Shown here: in pieces, positions 1 to 9,145 of the stretch
Layout of the letters: each line of letters starts with the position of its first letter
How positions within the stretch are numbered: position 1 is the first letter of the stretch
From: Kaistella sp. SH40-3
Lineage (GTDB): Bacteria; Bacteroidota; Bacteroidia; Flavobacteriales; Weeksellaceae
Reading direction: 5' to 3'
NCBI RefSeq assembly: GCF_030686865.1
Contig: NZ_JAQYUS010000001.1
Span: 558,001 to 622,000, forward strand
DNA: 64,000 nucleotides
Translations under genes and position numbers: made by a program
Notes under the pieces: generated by a model
The model's input: only the letters and a program-made list of their open reading frames with translations
What the model was told of the DNA's origin: nothing
The model's database searches: none

Positions 1-1
1 C

Positions 2-733
2 GACGGAATTACCGCTCCGGGAATTAGAAATCTTGTCAACTTTATGAATGAAATTGGCGAAGTAATCGTAGTTGCTCCCAATTCACCACAATCAGGAAAA
101 GGTCATGCAATTACGATTGACTCTACTTTAACATTTGAAGAAATCAATTTAGAAGGTCCGCAAAAAGATTATTCATTAAGTGGAACTCCAGTTGATTGTG
201 TAAAATTTGCTTTGGATAAAATCTTGACCAGAAGACCAGACATCGTAGTATCCGGAATTAATCACGGTGCAAATTCTTCCATTAATGTTATTTATTCAGG
301 AACAATGAGTGCTGCTGTGGAAGCGGGAGTAGAAGGTTTACAAGCAATCGGATTCTCCTTACTGGACTTTTCCTGGGATGCCGATTTTTCTCAAGCCAAA
401 GAACATATTCAGAATATTGTAAATAAAGTTTTAGAAAATCCTTTGCCTAAAGGAATTGTTCTGAATGTAAATATTCCGAAACTAAAGAAAGAGGAAATTA
501 AAGGAATTAAAGTTTGCCGACAAGCCAACGCAAAATGGGAAGAAAACTTTGATGAACGAACCAATCCGCACGGCAAAAAATATTATTGGCTGACTGGTTA
601 TTTCAATAATATGGATGATGGTCATGATGCTGATGAAACAGCACTAGCAGATGGTTATATATCGATTGTTCCTGTAAAATTTGATCTAACTGCTCACGAA
701 CATTTGCAGACGCTTCGAAATATTTTGGAATAA
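2..733 (+). CDS. surE: 5'/3'-nucleotidase SurE (N-terminus cut by window start)
   Basis: SurE is a metal-dependent phosphatase acting on nucleoside 5'- and 3'-monophosphates. The open frame runs from the first bases and begins at the second Asp of the family's N-terminal N-D-D-G metal motif (visible as D-G-I-T-A-P-G), so only about ten residues are missing. Other family signatures are PNSPQSGKGHAIT (metal-binding Ser) and SGINHGANSS (metal-binding Asn), followed by YSGTMSAAVEA. The first in-frame Met, at 44, is internal and should not be taken as the start. The C-terminus is complete. No terminator is visible before guaC, which starts 55 bp downstream. Confidence 0.95.
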   Translation, partial: DGITAPGIRNLVNFMNEIGEVIVVAPNSPQSGKGHAITIDSTLTFEEINLEGPQKDYSLSGTPVDCVKFALDKILTRRPDIVVSGINHGANSSINVIYSGTMSAAVEAGVEGLQAIGFSLLDFSWDADFSQAKEHIQNIVNKVLENPLPKGIVLNVNIPKLKKEEIKGIKVCRQANAKWEENFDERTNPHGKKYYWLTGYFNNMDDGHDADETALADGYISIVPVKFDLTAHEHLQTLRNILE

Positions 734-788
734 TAATTTAGTTTTTTTCAAGCCTTAACCTTTGTTTAACTTTTAAATATTCATAAAA

Positions 789-1829
789 ATGCGCATAGAA
801 ACCGAACTTAAATTAGGATTTAAAGACGTCATGATCCGTCCGAAACGTTCTACGTTGAAATCCCGATCCCAGGTTAGTTTAGAAAGAAATTTCACTTTCA
901 GAAATTCCCAGAAAAAATGGACTGGAGTTCCGATTATTGCGGCAAATATGGATACGGTGGGAACATTTGAAATGGCTGAAGGGCTTTCGAAAGAAAAGAT
1001 TATCACCGCAATTCATAAACATTATACGGTTGAAGAATGGTCAAATTTTCTCACAAATCAACCAGATTCAATTTACGATTATATTGCTTTGAGCACCGGA
1101 ATCGGAAAAGATGATGATGGAAAAATTCAGCAGATTATTGATCTCCATCCAAAAATTAATTTTCTGTGCATTGATGTTGCCAACGGATATTCTGAACATT
1201 TCGTCGCGTTTGTTAAAAGAATCCGCAAAACTTTTCCAGATAAAACAATTATCGCGGGAAATGTTGTTACAGGAGAAATGGTAGAAGAACTTATTTTATC
1301 TGGCGCTGATATTGTTAAAGTTGGGATTGGTCCTGGATCGGTTTGTACAACCAGAATAAAAACAGGTGTTGGTTATCCACAACTTTCGGCGATTATTGAA
1401 TGTGCTGATGCGGCTCACGGACTTGGTGGACATATTATTTCTGATGGTGGTTGTAAAATGCCTGGCGATGTCGCAAAAGCATTTGGCGGCGGTGCCGATT
1501 TCGTGATGTTGGGTGGAATGTTCGCTGGACACGATGAAAGCGGCGGAGAAATCGTAGAAGAAAATGGTAAGAAATACCGACTTTTCTATGGAATGAGTTC
1601 TCAAACCGCTATGGATAAACATTCGGGTGGCGTTGCAGAATATCGTGCATCTGAAGGAAAAACGGTGAAAGTCGCATACAAAGGATCAGTTTCGGTAACG
1701 GTGAAAGATATTTTGGGCGGCGTTCGTTCGACGTGTACTTACGTTGGTGCTTCTACTTTGCGGGAACTTTCTAAGCGAACAACTTTTATCCGGGTTTTAG
1801 AACAGGAGAATCAGGTATTTGGAGATTAG
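789..1829 (+). CDS. guaC: GMP reductase
   Basis: This enzyme converts GMP to IMP with NADPH and release of ammonia, returning guanine nucleotides to the adenine branch. At 346 residues it matches the usual GuaC length and lacks the CBS insert of IMP dehydrogenase. The IMPDH/GMPR catalytic loop G-P-G-S-V-C-T-T-R is present with the nucleophile at Cys186. It is preceded by IDVANGYSE and [10 protein letters not shown] and followed by [11 protein letters not shown], all typical of GMP reductase. The fold is a cytosolic TIM barrel. A strong hairpin terminator lies about 160 bp downstream. Confidence 0.95.
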   Translation: MRIETELKLGFKDVMIRPKRSTLKSRSQVSLERNFTFRNSQKKWTGVPIIAANMDTVGTFEMAEGLSKEKIITAIHKHYTVEEWSNFLTNQPDSIYDYIALSTGIGKDDDGKIQQIIDLHPKINFLCIDVANGYSEHFVAFVKRIRKTFPDKTIIAGNVVTGEMVEELILSGADIVKVGIGPGSVCTTRIKTGVGYPQLSAIIECADAAHGLGGHIISDGGCKMPGDVAKAFGGGADFVMLGGMFAGHDESGGEIVEENGKKYRLFYGMSSQTAMDKHSGGVAEYRASEGKTVKVAYKGSVSVTVKDILGGVRSTCTYVGASTLRELSKRTTFIRVLEQENQVFGD

Positions 1830-1938
1830 CCCATCTTATTAACAACAAAAGTCACTCAAGTATTTTGACATGGAACTGATTGGGTTTATAAGTTCACATA
1901 ACCTGTTGTTTGTTTTGTCTTTTCTGACAAGATTTTTT

Positions 1939-2018
1939 TACATTTTTACGGTTGAAAGATCATCCTTTAAACAAATCATTGTCCCAAGTAAAAATGCTCT
2001 GAAATTCAGAGCATTTTT
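1939..2018 (+). ncRNA. possible short RNA ending at the guaC-distal terminator
   Basis: A TTTG (1914-1917), a 21-bp spacer and TACATTTT (1939-1946, one base off TANNTTTG) resemble a Bacteroidota promoter. They are followed about 45 bp later by a perfect hairpin with a T-run. A transcript of roughly 65 nt would fit. This is weak: the hairpin may simply end guaC transcripts, and no known RNA family is recognised. Confidence 0.2.
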
Positions 2019-2023
2019 ATTTT
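1990..2023 (+). terminator. Rho-independent terminator downstream of guaC
   Basis: Stem AAAAATGCTCTG pairs with CAGAGCATTTTT around an AAATT loop (2002-2006), followed by ATTTTT. It is the only terminator-like structure between guaC and the convergent fabG. Confidence 0.8.
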
Positions 2024-2048
2024 TGAAAATTGAAATGGTTTTTCTTTT

Positions 2049-2112
2049 AGCCCCGATCGTAACGGCATCCTCGCCTCGGCGAGATAGAGTGGAGAGCGGG
2101 ACGGGTTTTTCT
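2049..2112 (+). repeat. dispersed structured element, copy 1
   Basis: The 5' block AGCCCCGAT (2049-2057) can pair, through CCCG, with CGGG of the 3' block AGCGGGA (2095-2101). Between them is a conserved CGGCATCC...GATAGAGTGGA frame around a short GC-rich hairpin, CTCGCC/GGCGAG (2070-2083). A diverged copy with the same conserved blocks but a different inner hairpin lies on the opposite strand at 11724-11798. Conservation of the ends with exchange of the central stem suggests a structured RNA or a small non-autonomous repeat. It sits 3' to both guaC and fabG. Confidence 0.7.
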
Positions 2113-2144
2113 AAATAGCAAAAATCTTAGTGCTTCTAAAAATA

Positions 2145-2888
2145 TTAAGTGAGCATTCCACCATCTACGTTCAGAACCTGCCCTGTGATATAACCGGACA
2201 TATCGCTCGCCAGGAAAACGCAGGCATTTGCAACGTCTTCTGGCTGACCACCGCGTTTCAAAGGAATTGATTCTCTCCAACCCTGTACTGTTTTCTCATC
2301 TAAAGCAGCCGTCATTTCAGTTTCGATAAATCCTGGAGCAATCGCATTGCAACGGATATTTCTGGAACCTAATTCAAGCGCAATCGATTTTGAGAAACCA
2401 ATAACACCCGCTTTTGATGCAGCATAATTCGCTTGACCTGCATTTCCTTTCACCCCAACGACCGAAGTCATGTTAATGATAGAACCAGATCTGGCTTTCA
2501 TCATCGGTTTAATTACTGCCTTGGTTAAGTTGAACACCGAATCTAAATTCACTTTAATAATCGTGTCCCAATCGTCTTTGGACATTCTGAGCATTAAGTT
2601 ATCTCTGGTAATTCCGGCATTATTAATCAGAATATCGATTTTACCAAAGTCAGCGATGACATCTGCCGCTAATTGTTGTGCCGCATCATAATCAGACGCA
2701 TCTGACTGGTAAGATTTTACTTTGGTAATCTTTCCTAATTCTTCTTCCAACGCTTTTGCTTTATCAACAGAACCGGCGTAAGTAAAGGCAACTTGTGCAC
2801 CTTCTTTCGCAAAAACTTCTGCGATTCCTTTTCCAATCCCACGGGTTGCGCCAGTAATCAAGGCAACTTTTCCTTCTAATAATCCCAT
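2145..2888 (-). CDS. fabG: 3-oxoacyl-[acyl-carrier-protein] reductase
   Basis: FabG carries out the NADPH-dependent ketoreduction step of fatty-acid elongation. The 247-residue protein has the short-chain dehydrogenase cofactor motif TGATRGIGKG (residues 12-21), NNAGITRDN, and the catalytic Ser142/Tyr155/Lys159 (S-Y-x3-K in ANYAASKAG). C-terminal IETEMTAAL and DGGMLT are characteristic of FabG rather than a general SDR. It lies 11 bp behind rsmI and is probably the last gene of the leftward run that begins at 6052. Confidence 0.95.
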   Translation of the reverse strand: MGLLEGKVALITGATRGIGKGIAEVFAKEGAQVAFTYAGSVDKAKALEEELGKITKVKSYQSDASDYDAAQQLAADVIADFGKIDILINNAGITRDNLMLRMSKDDWDTIIKVNLDSVFNLTKAVIKPMMKARSGSIINMTSVVGVKGNAGQANYAASKAGVIGFSKSIALELGSRNIRCNAIAPGFIETEMTAALDEKTVQGWRESIPLKRGGQPEDVANACVFLASDMSGYITGQVLNVDGGMLT

Positions 2889-2899
2889 ATGTATTTCGT

Positions 2900-3634
2900 T
2901 TATTTTTCTAAGTTTTTATATTTATTTTTTGACAAAGGTTTTTCTTCGTCCTCTTCTTTGCTCACCACATTATTGATGACCAATACAATTTCTCCTTTTA
3001 AAGTTTTGCTTTTAGAGAAGTCGATTAATTCATTGATTGTCCCGCGTTTAGTTTCCTCAAATTTTTTGGAAATTTCCCGACTTAAACTTACTTTAGTTTC
3101 TTCGCCAAAAAATTCTTTGATCTGTTCTAAAGTCGTATTAATCTTGTGTGGACTTTCGTAGAGAATAATGGTTTTTTTCTCTTCCGCCAATTGTTTTAGT
3201 TTGGTTTGTCTTCCTTTTTTCTGGGGTAAAAATCCTGCAAATAAAAATTCATTATTCGGCAATCCAGAAACTACCAATGCCGGAACAAAAGCTGTTGCGC
3301 CAGGTAAACACTGCATTTCTAATTGCTCATCTGAAACTGCTTTCGCCAAAAGATAGCCAGGATCTGAAATTCCAGGTGTTCCTGCATCGGTTATAATTGC
3401 GATGTTTTGACCATTTTTCAAATCATCAACCACTTTCTGAGTTGTTTGATGCTCGTTGTGTAAATGATAGGATTTCAGTGGTTTAGATATTTCATAGTGC
3501 TTCAAAAGAAAACCCGAGGTTCGGGTATCTTCACATAAAATATAATCGACTTCCTTCAGAATTTTTACTGCTCTGAAAGTCATGTCTTCTAGGTTACCAA
3601 CGGGTGTTGGCACAAAATATAGGATTCCGCTCAT
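2900..3634 (-). CDS. rsmI: 16S rRNA (cytidine-1402 2'-O)-methyltransferase
   Basis: RsmI methylates the ribose of C1402 in the decoding centre of 16S rRNA using S-adenosylmethionine. The 244-residue sequence begins with the family signature YFVPTPVGNLEDMT. It then shows CEDTRTSGFLLKHY, ITDAGTPGISDPGYL, CLPGATAFVPALVVSGL and YESPHKI, all typical of the tetrapyrrole-methylase-fold RsmI family. The tail after about residue 225 is lysine- and glutamate-rich and less conserved. It lies 52 bp behind the Mur ligase and 11 bp ahead of fabG. Confidence 0.95.
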   Translation of the reverse strand: MSGILYFVPTPVGNLEDMTFRAVKILKEVDYILCEDTRTSGFLLKHYEISKPLKSYHLHNEHQTTQKVVDDLKNGQNIAIITDAGTPGISDPGYLLAKAVSDEQLEMQCLPGATAFVPALVVSGLPNNEFLFAGFLPQKKGRQTKLKQLAEEKKTIILYESPHKINTTLEQIKEFFGEETKVSLSREISKKFEETKRGTINELIDFSKSKTLKGEIVLVINNVVSKEEDEEKPLSKNKYKNLEK

Positions 3635-3686
3635 TTTTTATAGAATCTCCCAAGGTTGTTATAAACTTGAAGGATTGATTTTAATT

Positions 3687-5069
3687 TTATAAGTTTTCAT
3701 ATAAGTTTTTACAAAACTCTTCCAAACTTGGATCTCTTGCACCCATTAAAAGTAAAACTGTTCCTTCTTTTAATTCAGGTTTTAAGGCTTCTAACAAATC
3801 GTTTCTGTCTTCCACGAAATGAGCCTTTTTTCCTTTGGCTGTAATTCCTTCAACCAAATCGTTGGCTGAAATATCTTTCACAGCTGTTCCTCCGGCATAG
3901 AAAATTTCGCTCATCCAGATTTCATCTTGCGGTCTTAATGAATCTGCAATTTCTTGAATGAAATCATCTTTCAAAAACCGAGTCGGTTTGTATCCATGCG
4001 GTTGAAACCAGGCGATTACTTTTTCTGCTAATGGTTGGCAAGCCTTAATGGAAGCAGCGCATTTTGCTGGATTGTGAGCATAATCATCAATTACCCAAAC
4101 TCCATTTTTCTGTCCCAGAATTTGATGACGGCGGTAAATTCCTTCATATTTTGAAAGACTTTCAGCACAGGTTTTTAAACCAATTCCAATTTGATGGGCA
4201 ACAGCAATTGCAGCAGTTGCATTTTCAACAGAATGTTGTCCCAAGGAATTCATTTGAAATTTTTGATTCTGAATTTCAAAGGTCAAAGACAAACCATCTT
4301 GTTTGAAATTTTCAGCAGAATATCCTGCCTCTTTATTTTCAAATCCAAAATCTATTTCGGGATTCGCAGACAATGATTTCGCTAATGTATTTGATTGATT
4401 AACAATGAATAAACTGTTTGTATTGCTTTTAAAAATAGTAAACAATTCGATCAATTCATCAATTTCCTGATGGTCTTTATCGATGTTTAAAAGCAATCCA
4501 ATTTCTGGGTGATACTGAACAACGGAACCGTCGCTTTCATCGGCTTCTATGATGAGCCACTCTCCTTTTCCGACTGCAGCATTTCCTATTTTGCCTTGTT
4601 TGATAATGCTGGTTAAACCTGCGCCAGAAATGATGCTAGGTTCAAAATTAGCATCTAATAAAATCTGGAAAAGCATCGCTGATGTCGTGGATTTCCCCGA
4701 AGTTCCTGCGACTGCAATCGTCTTTTTACTTTTTGCGATGATCGATAATAATTCGCTTCTTTTAATAATTGGAATGCCAAGTTCTTTTGCTTTTTGAACT
4801 TCATAAACAGTATCTTCAATTGCAGTAGAGACTACTATTAGATCAGTCTTTTCTGTAATTCCGCTTCCATCTTGAAGAAAACATTTGATTCCTTCTGCTT
4901 CTAACTGTTCTTTGGTTTTATTATATTCACCTGGATGAAAATAGCGGTCGCTTCCGCTCACCTCTTTCCCAATACCTTTTAAGTACTGAGCAATTGCGCT
5001 CATTCCAACGCCTGCAACTCCTATGAAAAAGACATTTTGGAAATCTTTTATATTTTTTATCATCATCAA
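3687..5069 (-). CDS. MurC/Mpl-type Mur ligase
   Basis: This is an ATP-dependent ligase of the Mur family, predicted to join an amino acid or peptide to UDP-MurNAc. The N-terminal Rossmann domain starts FFIGVAGVGMSAIAQYL. The ATP-binding P-loop is GTSGKST (residues 122-128), where MurC normally has GTHGKT, and FQPHGYKPTRF in the C-terminal domain is MurC-like. The atypical P-loop points to an orphan MurC/Mpl-like paralogue rather than the division-cluster MurC, so recycling of cell-wall peptide is possible. Three consecutive Met codons leave the exact start open by a few residues. It starts 11 bp after the acidic hypothetical gene. Confidence 0.8.
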   Translation of the reverse strand: MMMIKNIKDFQNVFFIGVAGVGMSAIAQYLKGIGKEVSGSDRYFHPGEYNKTKEQLEAEGIKCFLQDGSGITEKTDLIVVSTAIEDTVYEVQKAKELGIPIIKRSELLSIIAKSKKTIAVAGTSGKSTTSAMLFQILLDANFEPSIISGAGLTSIIKQGKIGNAAVGKGEWLIIEADESDGSVVQYHPEIGLLLNIDKDHQEIDELIELFTIFKSNTNSLFIVNQSNTLAKSLSANPEIDFGFENKEAGYSAENFKQDGLSLTFEIQNQKFQMNSLGQHSVENATAAIAVAHQIGIGLKTCAESLSKYEGIYRRHQILGQKNGVWVIDDYAHNPAKCAASIKACQPLAEKVIAWFQPHGYKPTRFLKDDFIQEIADSLRPQDEIWMSEIFYAGGTAVKDISANDLVEGITAKGKKAHFVEDRNDLLEALKPELKEGTVLLLMGARDPSLEEFCKNLYENL

Positions 5070-5080
5070 TTCTTCAGTTC

Positions 5081-6052
5081 TTACATGAATTTATTTTCCA
5101 CCAAATTCCACAATCGTTGTGCGTATTCGTCGACTTTTCCCCAATCTTTTCTGTAATAAACTTCACTGAGATATTGTTTCGCATCTTCTAAATTGCTGAA
5201 ACTGTTTAATTTTTCAATGGTTTCCTTTAACTCTATTTCGTTACCCGCAAATAAACTTTTTGTGAAAGCTACTTTATCATTAAGATCCAGTTTAAATTCT
5301 GGTTTTCTTTTTTCGGCTTCCATAAAGTCTGTTTTCACATGGCTTTTCAACAAGCTTCCTTCATCAACTGGTGTTTCTATTTTTTCTGTTTCTTCATCCA
5401 AAGGATCGATATCAAACAATTGCTGAACAACTTTTATCCCTTTAATGCTGGCTAACTTAAATTTTTTCTCTGCGTGTTCTCTCTCAGAATTTTGTAGATT
5501 TCTTTCAATTTCAGTAGAATCATCAGGCTGAGTCTCGTGTCTACTAAACTCAACAATTCTCCGGCGGCGCTCTTCCATTTCCTCTAAGTCTTTTTCTTTT
5601 TGCGCTACTCTTTCCGCATAATCAAACTCTTCCTGTTCAATAATTAAATCCTGTTCTGGTTCAACTTGCTTCTCTTCTTCTAAAGATTCTGATTGAGTTG
5701 TGGTATGGATATTATCCTGCTCGGTTTGAATCTCTTCTTCAAAATCGTTCAGTTCATTGGTGAACATGACTTCTTCTTCAACAATATCATCAAAAGTAGT
5801 TTCATTAAATTCTACGTGCTCCGTGGCTTCATCTAAAATTTGGTTTTCATGGCTGACTTCTCCTGTAAGAATTCGCGAAAATTGATCTTCGTTCTTTTCT
5901 AAAATTCTTAGAAAAGCGATTCTATCTGTAACTTCTGTAAATAAATCCTGCTTTGCTAAAAGTTCATCTTTTGAATTAATTTTACAGAGGGTTTCGAGAA
6001 TAGTTTTTGTTTCAAAAAAAATTTTATCGTGAATATCTTGGAGATTTTGCAT
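5081..6052 (-). CDS. acidic hypothetical protein with conserved C-terminal segment
   Basis: Function unknown. The 323-residue protein has no signal peptide or membrane segment. Residues roughly 60-200 are very rich in Glu, Gln and Asp with probable coiled-coil stretches. The last ~70 residues (LDLNDKVAFTKSLFAGNE... to the end) are ordered; I recall a similar segment at the end of many Bacteroidota proteins of unknown function. It is first in the leftward run with the Mur ligase, rsmI and fabG, and is divergent from tdk. The context hints at an envelope-related role but does not prove it. Confidence 0.75.
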   Translation of the reverse strand: MQNLQDIHDKIFFETKTILETLCKINSKDELLAKQDLFTEVTDRIAFLRILEKNEDQFSRILTGEVSHENQILDEATEHVEFNETTFDDIVEEEVMFTNELNDFEEEIQTEQDNIHTTTQSESLEEEKQVEPEQDLIIEQEEFDYAERVAQKEKDLEEMEERRRRIVEFSRHETQPDDSTEIERNLQNSEREHAEKKFKLASIKGIKVVQQLFDIDPLDEETEKIETPVDEGSLLKSHVKTDFMEAEKRKPEFKLDLNDKVAFTKSLFAGNEIELKETIEKLNSFSNLEDAKQYLSEVYYRKDWGKVDEYAQRLWNLVENKFM

Positions 6053-6075
6053 ATTAGAATCTTATTAAATTTCCG

Positions 6076-6083
6076 TAATTTTG
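6076..6083 (+). promoter_or_regulatory. -7 promoter element for tdk
   Basis: TAATTTTG matches the Bacteroidota -7 consensus TANNTTTG and lies 30 bp before the tdk start, in the divergent gap to the leftward gene at 6052. A clear -33 TTG is not seen. Confidence 0.5.
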
Positions 6084-6113
6084 GCTTTTTAAATCTTACG
6101 GCTAAATTAACAA

Positions 6114-6704
6114 ATGTTTTTAGAAAATACAATAAATCACGCAAAACAAAGCGGCTGGATGGAAGTTATCTGCGGCTCGATGTTTTCGGGAAAAACTGAA
6201 GAGTTAATCCGCCGTTTACGCCGTGCAGAAATGGCTGGTCAAAACGTGGAAATCTTTAAACCAAAACTGGATACTCGGTATGCAGAAGAAGAAGTTGTTT
6301 CTCACAATCAAAATAAAATCCGAAGCACCCCTGTAGAAAGTCCAAGTGAAATTTTACTTCTGGGCTCCAACTGTCATGTAGTCGGAATTGATGAAGCGCA
6401 GTTTTTCGATGAAAGTATTGTTGAAGTTGCTAATAAACTGGCTAACAGCGGCATAAGAGTTGTCATTGCTGGTTTGGATATGGATTTTATGGGCAGACCT
6501 TTCGGACCCATTCCCAATTTAATGGCCACTGCGGAATATGTTACAAAAGTGCACGCTATTTGCAAAAGAACAGGAAATCTTGCGAATCATTCTATGAGAA
6601 CTTCTGCCAATAAAGATTTAGTTCAATTGGGCGAAACAGATAGTTACGAAGCGGTGAGCAGAAAAGTTTTCAATGAAGAGTTTCTGAACAACGAAAATAA
6701 ATGA
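6114..6704 (+). CDS. tdk: thymidine kinase
   Basis: This enzyme phosphorylates thymidine with ATP in nucleoside salvage. It has 196 residues with a type-II thymidine kinase P-loop, GSMFSGKT (21-28), the Walker-B motif DEAQFF, and a C-terminal lasso region ending in [14 protein letters not shown]. The CxxC zinc pairs common in this family are not present: only one Cys is seen in the corresponding stretch (HAICKRTGN). The stop overlaps the murF-alr start by 4 bp (ATGA), so the two are probably translationally coupled. Confidence 0.93.
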   Translation: MFLENTINHAKQSGWMEVICGSMFSGKTEELIRRLRRAEMAGQNVEIFKPKLDTRYAEEEVVSHNQNKIRSTPVESPSEILLLGSNCHVVGIDEAQFFDESIVEVANKLANSGIRVVIAGLDMDFMGRPFGPIPNLMATAEYVTKVHAICKRTGNLANHSMRTSANKDLVQLGETDSYEAVSRKVFNEEFLNNENK

Positions 6705-9145
6705 ATTATACCACCAAACAAATTGCAGAAATTACAGGATCCCAGTTCATTGGTGACGAAAATCTGCACATCAAAAATATAGCCTACGACAGTAGAACTC
6801 TATTTTCTGTAAACGACACTGCTTTTTTAGCTATTAATACTTCAAAAAATTCTGGCGAAAAATATATCGAATCTGCCATAGAGAAAGGAATTGATATCAT
6901 TATTTCTGAACATCATTTTCCACAGTATGACAATATTACTTGGATCATTGTTGACAATTCTTTGAAATTTCTTCAAAAATTCGCAAAATATCATCTCCAG
7001 CAATTTTCATTAAAAACGATTGGAATTACGGGTAGTAATGGAAAAACAATTGTAAAGGAATGGCTCTATCAATCACTCTTTCATGATTATGCTACAGTGA
7101 AAAGTCCGAAAAGTTTTAACTCGCAATTAGGACTTCCGCTTTCTTTATTGGAAATTAATAAAAAACATCAATTAGGCATTTTTGAAGTTGGCATTTCAAA
7201 GCCTGAGGAAATGAAAATTCTCGAAGATATTTTCTCTCCTCAAATCGGAATTCTAACCCATATCGGTTCTGCGCATTCTTCCAATTTCGAATCTGTAGAT
7301 GAATTGATAGACGAAAAATTAATCCTCTTTATAAATTCTAAAACGATTATTTTTAACGGCGATAATGAATTGGTTTATACCAAAATGAATCAATTCAATT
7401 CAAGTAAAAAATTAATATCATTTGGATTAAAAAATCATAATGATGTTTTTATTAAAAATAACTGGACCGATAAAACTCAAGGCCTCATTATTCAATATTT
7501 TGAGGAAGAGTTTTCTGTTCCAATTAACCAACGTGATGAAGCGACCATTAGCAATGCATTATGTGTGATTTCTACTTTGAAGGAATTTGGTTTTGAAAAT
7601 TCAAAAATTATAGAGAAACTGAATGCGCTGAAATCAGTAGAAATGAGGTTGGAAAGCGTGAATGGTATTCGTAATAATCTGATTATCAATGATTCATTCA
7701 ATTTAGATTTAGATTCTTTGAAAATTGCATTTCAGAATATTAAAGAATATAATAAACCCAATAAAACTTTAATCCTCACCGATTTTGTAGAAGGAAAAAA
7801 CGCAGACCAACTTTATCAGGAAGTTTCCGCATTAACCAATGAGCAAAATTTCAAATCTGTCTTTTTAATTGGAGAAGAAATTACAAAATTTGAAAAACTT
7901 TTTCAGTCTACAACTTCCACTTTCAATAATACGACTGAACTCATTGAAAGCGCACATCTTAACCAAATAGAAGATCACTTGATTTTACTAAAAGGTGCCC
8001 GCAAATTTGAAATAGATAAGGTAAAATCTTACTTAGAACTTCAGAAACACGATACTGTTTTAGAAGTGAATTTGAATTCGATTTTACACAATATCAACGT
8101 TCACAAAGCACTTTTAAAACCAGAAACCAAAATGATGGCCATGGTAAAAGCCTATTCTTACGGTTTGGGTGGTTATGAAATAGCGGAATTTCTGCAACAC
8201 CACCACATCGATTATTTAGGAGTTGCATATGCTGACGAAGGCGTTGATTTACGTAAAAACGGAATTACAACGCCAATTATGGTGATGAATCCGGAACAAC
8301 ACAGTTATAATATTATCATCGATTATAATTTGGAACCGGAAATATACAGTTTCCGTGTGCTTGAATTGTTCAATGAAAAGCTAGTTCAAAAAGGTATTCA
8401 ACATCGATATCCAATTCATATTAAACTAGAAACAGGAATGCATCGTCTTGGTTTTAAGAAAGATGAACTGAGTGAACTCATTGAAAAGTTGAAGTTGATG
8501 AATGTGAAGTTAAAATCCATATTCAGCCATTTATCCTCTTCTGATGACGATGAGGAAAATGAATATACTTTAGAACAAATTCATATCTTTAATGAAAATT
8601 CACAGAAATTAATTAAAGGGATTAAAGAGCAACCAATACGGCATATTCTGAACACTTCAGGAATTGTAAACTTTACTGATTATCAGTTTGATATGGTTCG
8701 AATAGGGATTGGGATGGTCGGAATTTCTGCCAATGCTGAAATTAAAAAACAGTTAAAAAGCGCAGTTACTTTTAAAACGGTTATTTCGCAAATATCAGAA
8801 GTTAAAGCAGGCGAATCTGTTGGTTATAACCGAAGATTCAAAGCCATAAAAGATACCCGAATCGCAACAATACCAGTTGGTTATGCAGATGGAATTCCGA
8901 GATTAGTTGGCAATAATTCTGGTTTTGTAGGCATCAGAAAAGAACTTTTTCCTATCGTTGGCAATGTTTGCATGGATATGATGATGATCGATTTAGAGAC
9001 TTCTTTAGTAAAAGAAGGTGAAGAAGTCATCATCTTTAATTCAAATCCTTCGCTAGAGGATTTTGCAGAATATTGTAAAACAATTTCTTACGAAGTTTTA
9101 ACCTCAATTTCACGACGTGTAAAACGAATTTATATCAAAGATTAA
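6701..9145 (+). CDS. murF-alr: bifunctional UDP-MurNAc-tripeptide:D-Ala-D-Ala ligase / alanine racemase
   Basis: An 814-residue fusion of two cell-wall enzymes. The N-terminal ~455 residues are MurF-like, with P-loop GITGSNGKT starting at residue 108 and [11 protein letters not shown]. The C-terminal part is a complete alanine racemase: the PLP lysine is Lys483 in [11 protein letters not shown], the second catalytic residue is Tyr709 in SVGYNRRF, and [12 protein letters not shown] follows. The fusion makes D-alanine and the ligase that uses D-Ala-D-Ala in one chain. I know this arrangement from Bacteroidota, so it is not an assembly artefact. It is coupled to tdk upstream and abuts the next gene. 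Confidence 0.95.
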   Translation: MNYTTKQIAEITGSQFIGDENLHIKNIAYDSRTLFSVNDTAFLAINTSKNSGEKYIESAIEKGIDIIISEHHFPQYDNITWIIVDNSLKFLQKFAKYHLQQFSLKTIGITGSNGKTIVKEWLYQSLFHDYATVKSPKSFNSQLGLPLSLLEINKKHQLGIFEVGISKPEEMKILEDIFSPQIGILTHIGSAHSSNFESVDELIDEKLILFINSKTIIFNGDNELVYTKMNQFNSSKKLISFGLKNHNDVFIKNNWTDKTQGLIIQYFEEEFSVPINQRDEATISNALCVISTLKEFGFENSKIIEKLNALKSVEMRLESVNGIRNNLIINDSFNLDLDSLKIAFQNIKEYNKPNKTLILTDFVEGKNADQLYQEVSALTNEQNFKSVFLIGEEITKFEKLFQSTTSTFNNTTELIESAHLNQIEDHLILLKGARKFEIDKVKSYLELQKHDTVLEVNLNSILHNINVHKALLKPETKMMAMVKAYSYGLGGYEIAEFLQHHHIDYLGVAYADEGVDLRKNGITTPIMVMNPEQHSYNIIIDYNLEPEIYSFRVLELFNEKLVQKGIQHRYPIHIKLETGMHRLGFKKDELSELIEKLKLMNVKLKSIFSHLSSSDDDEENEYTLEQIHIFNENSQKLIKGIKEQPIRHILNTSGIVNFTDYQFDMVRIGIGMVGISANAEIKKQLKSAVTFKTVISQISEVKAGESVGYNRRFKAIKDTRIATIPVGYADGIPRLVGNNSGFVGIRKELFPIVGNVCMDMMMIDLETSLVKEGEEVIIFNSNPSLEDFAEYCKTISYEVLTSISRRVKRIYIKD

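Noticed and set aside
1870-2118. 82-residue open frame downstream of guaC
   Set aside because: It covers a hairpin terminator and the structured repeat and looks like no protein family.
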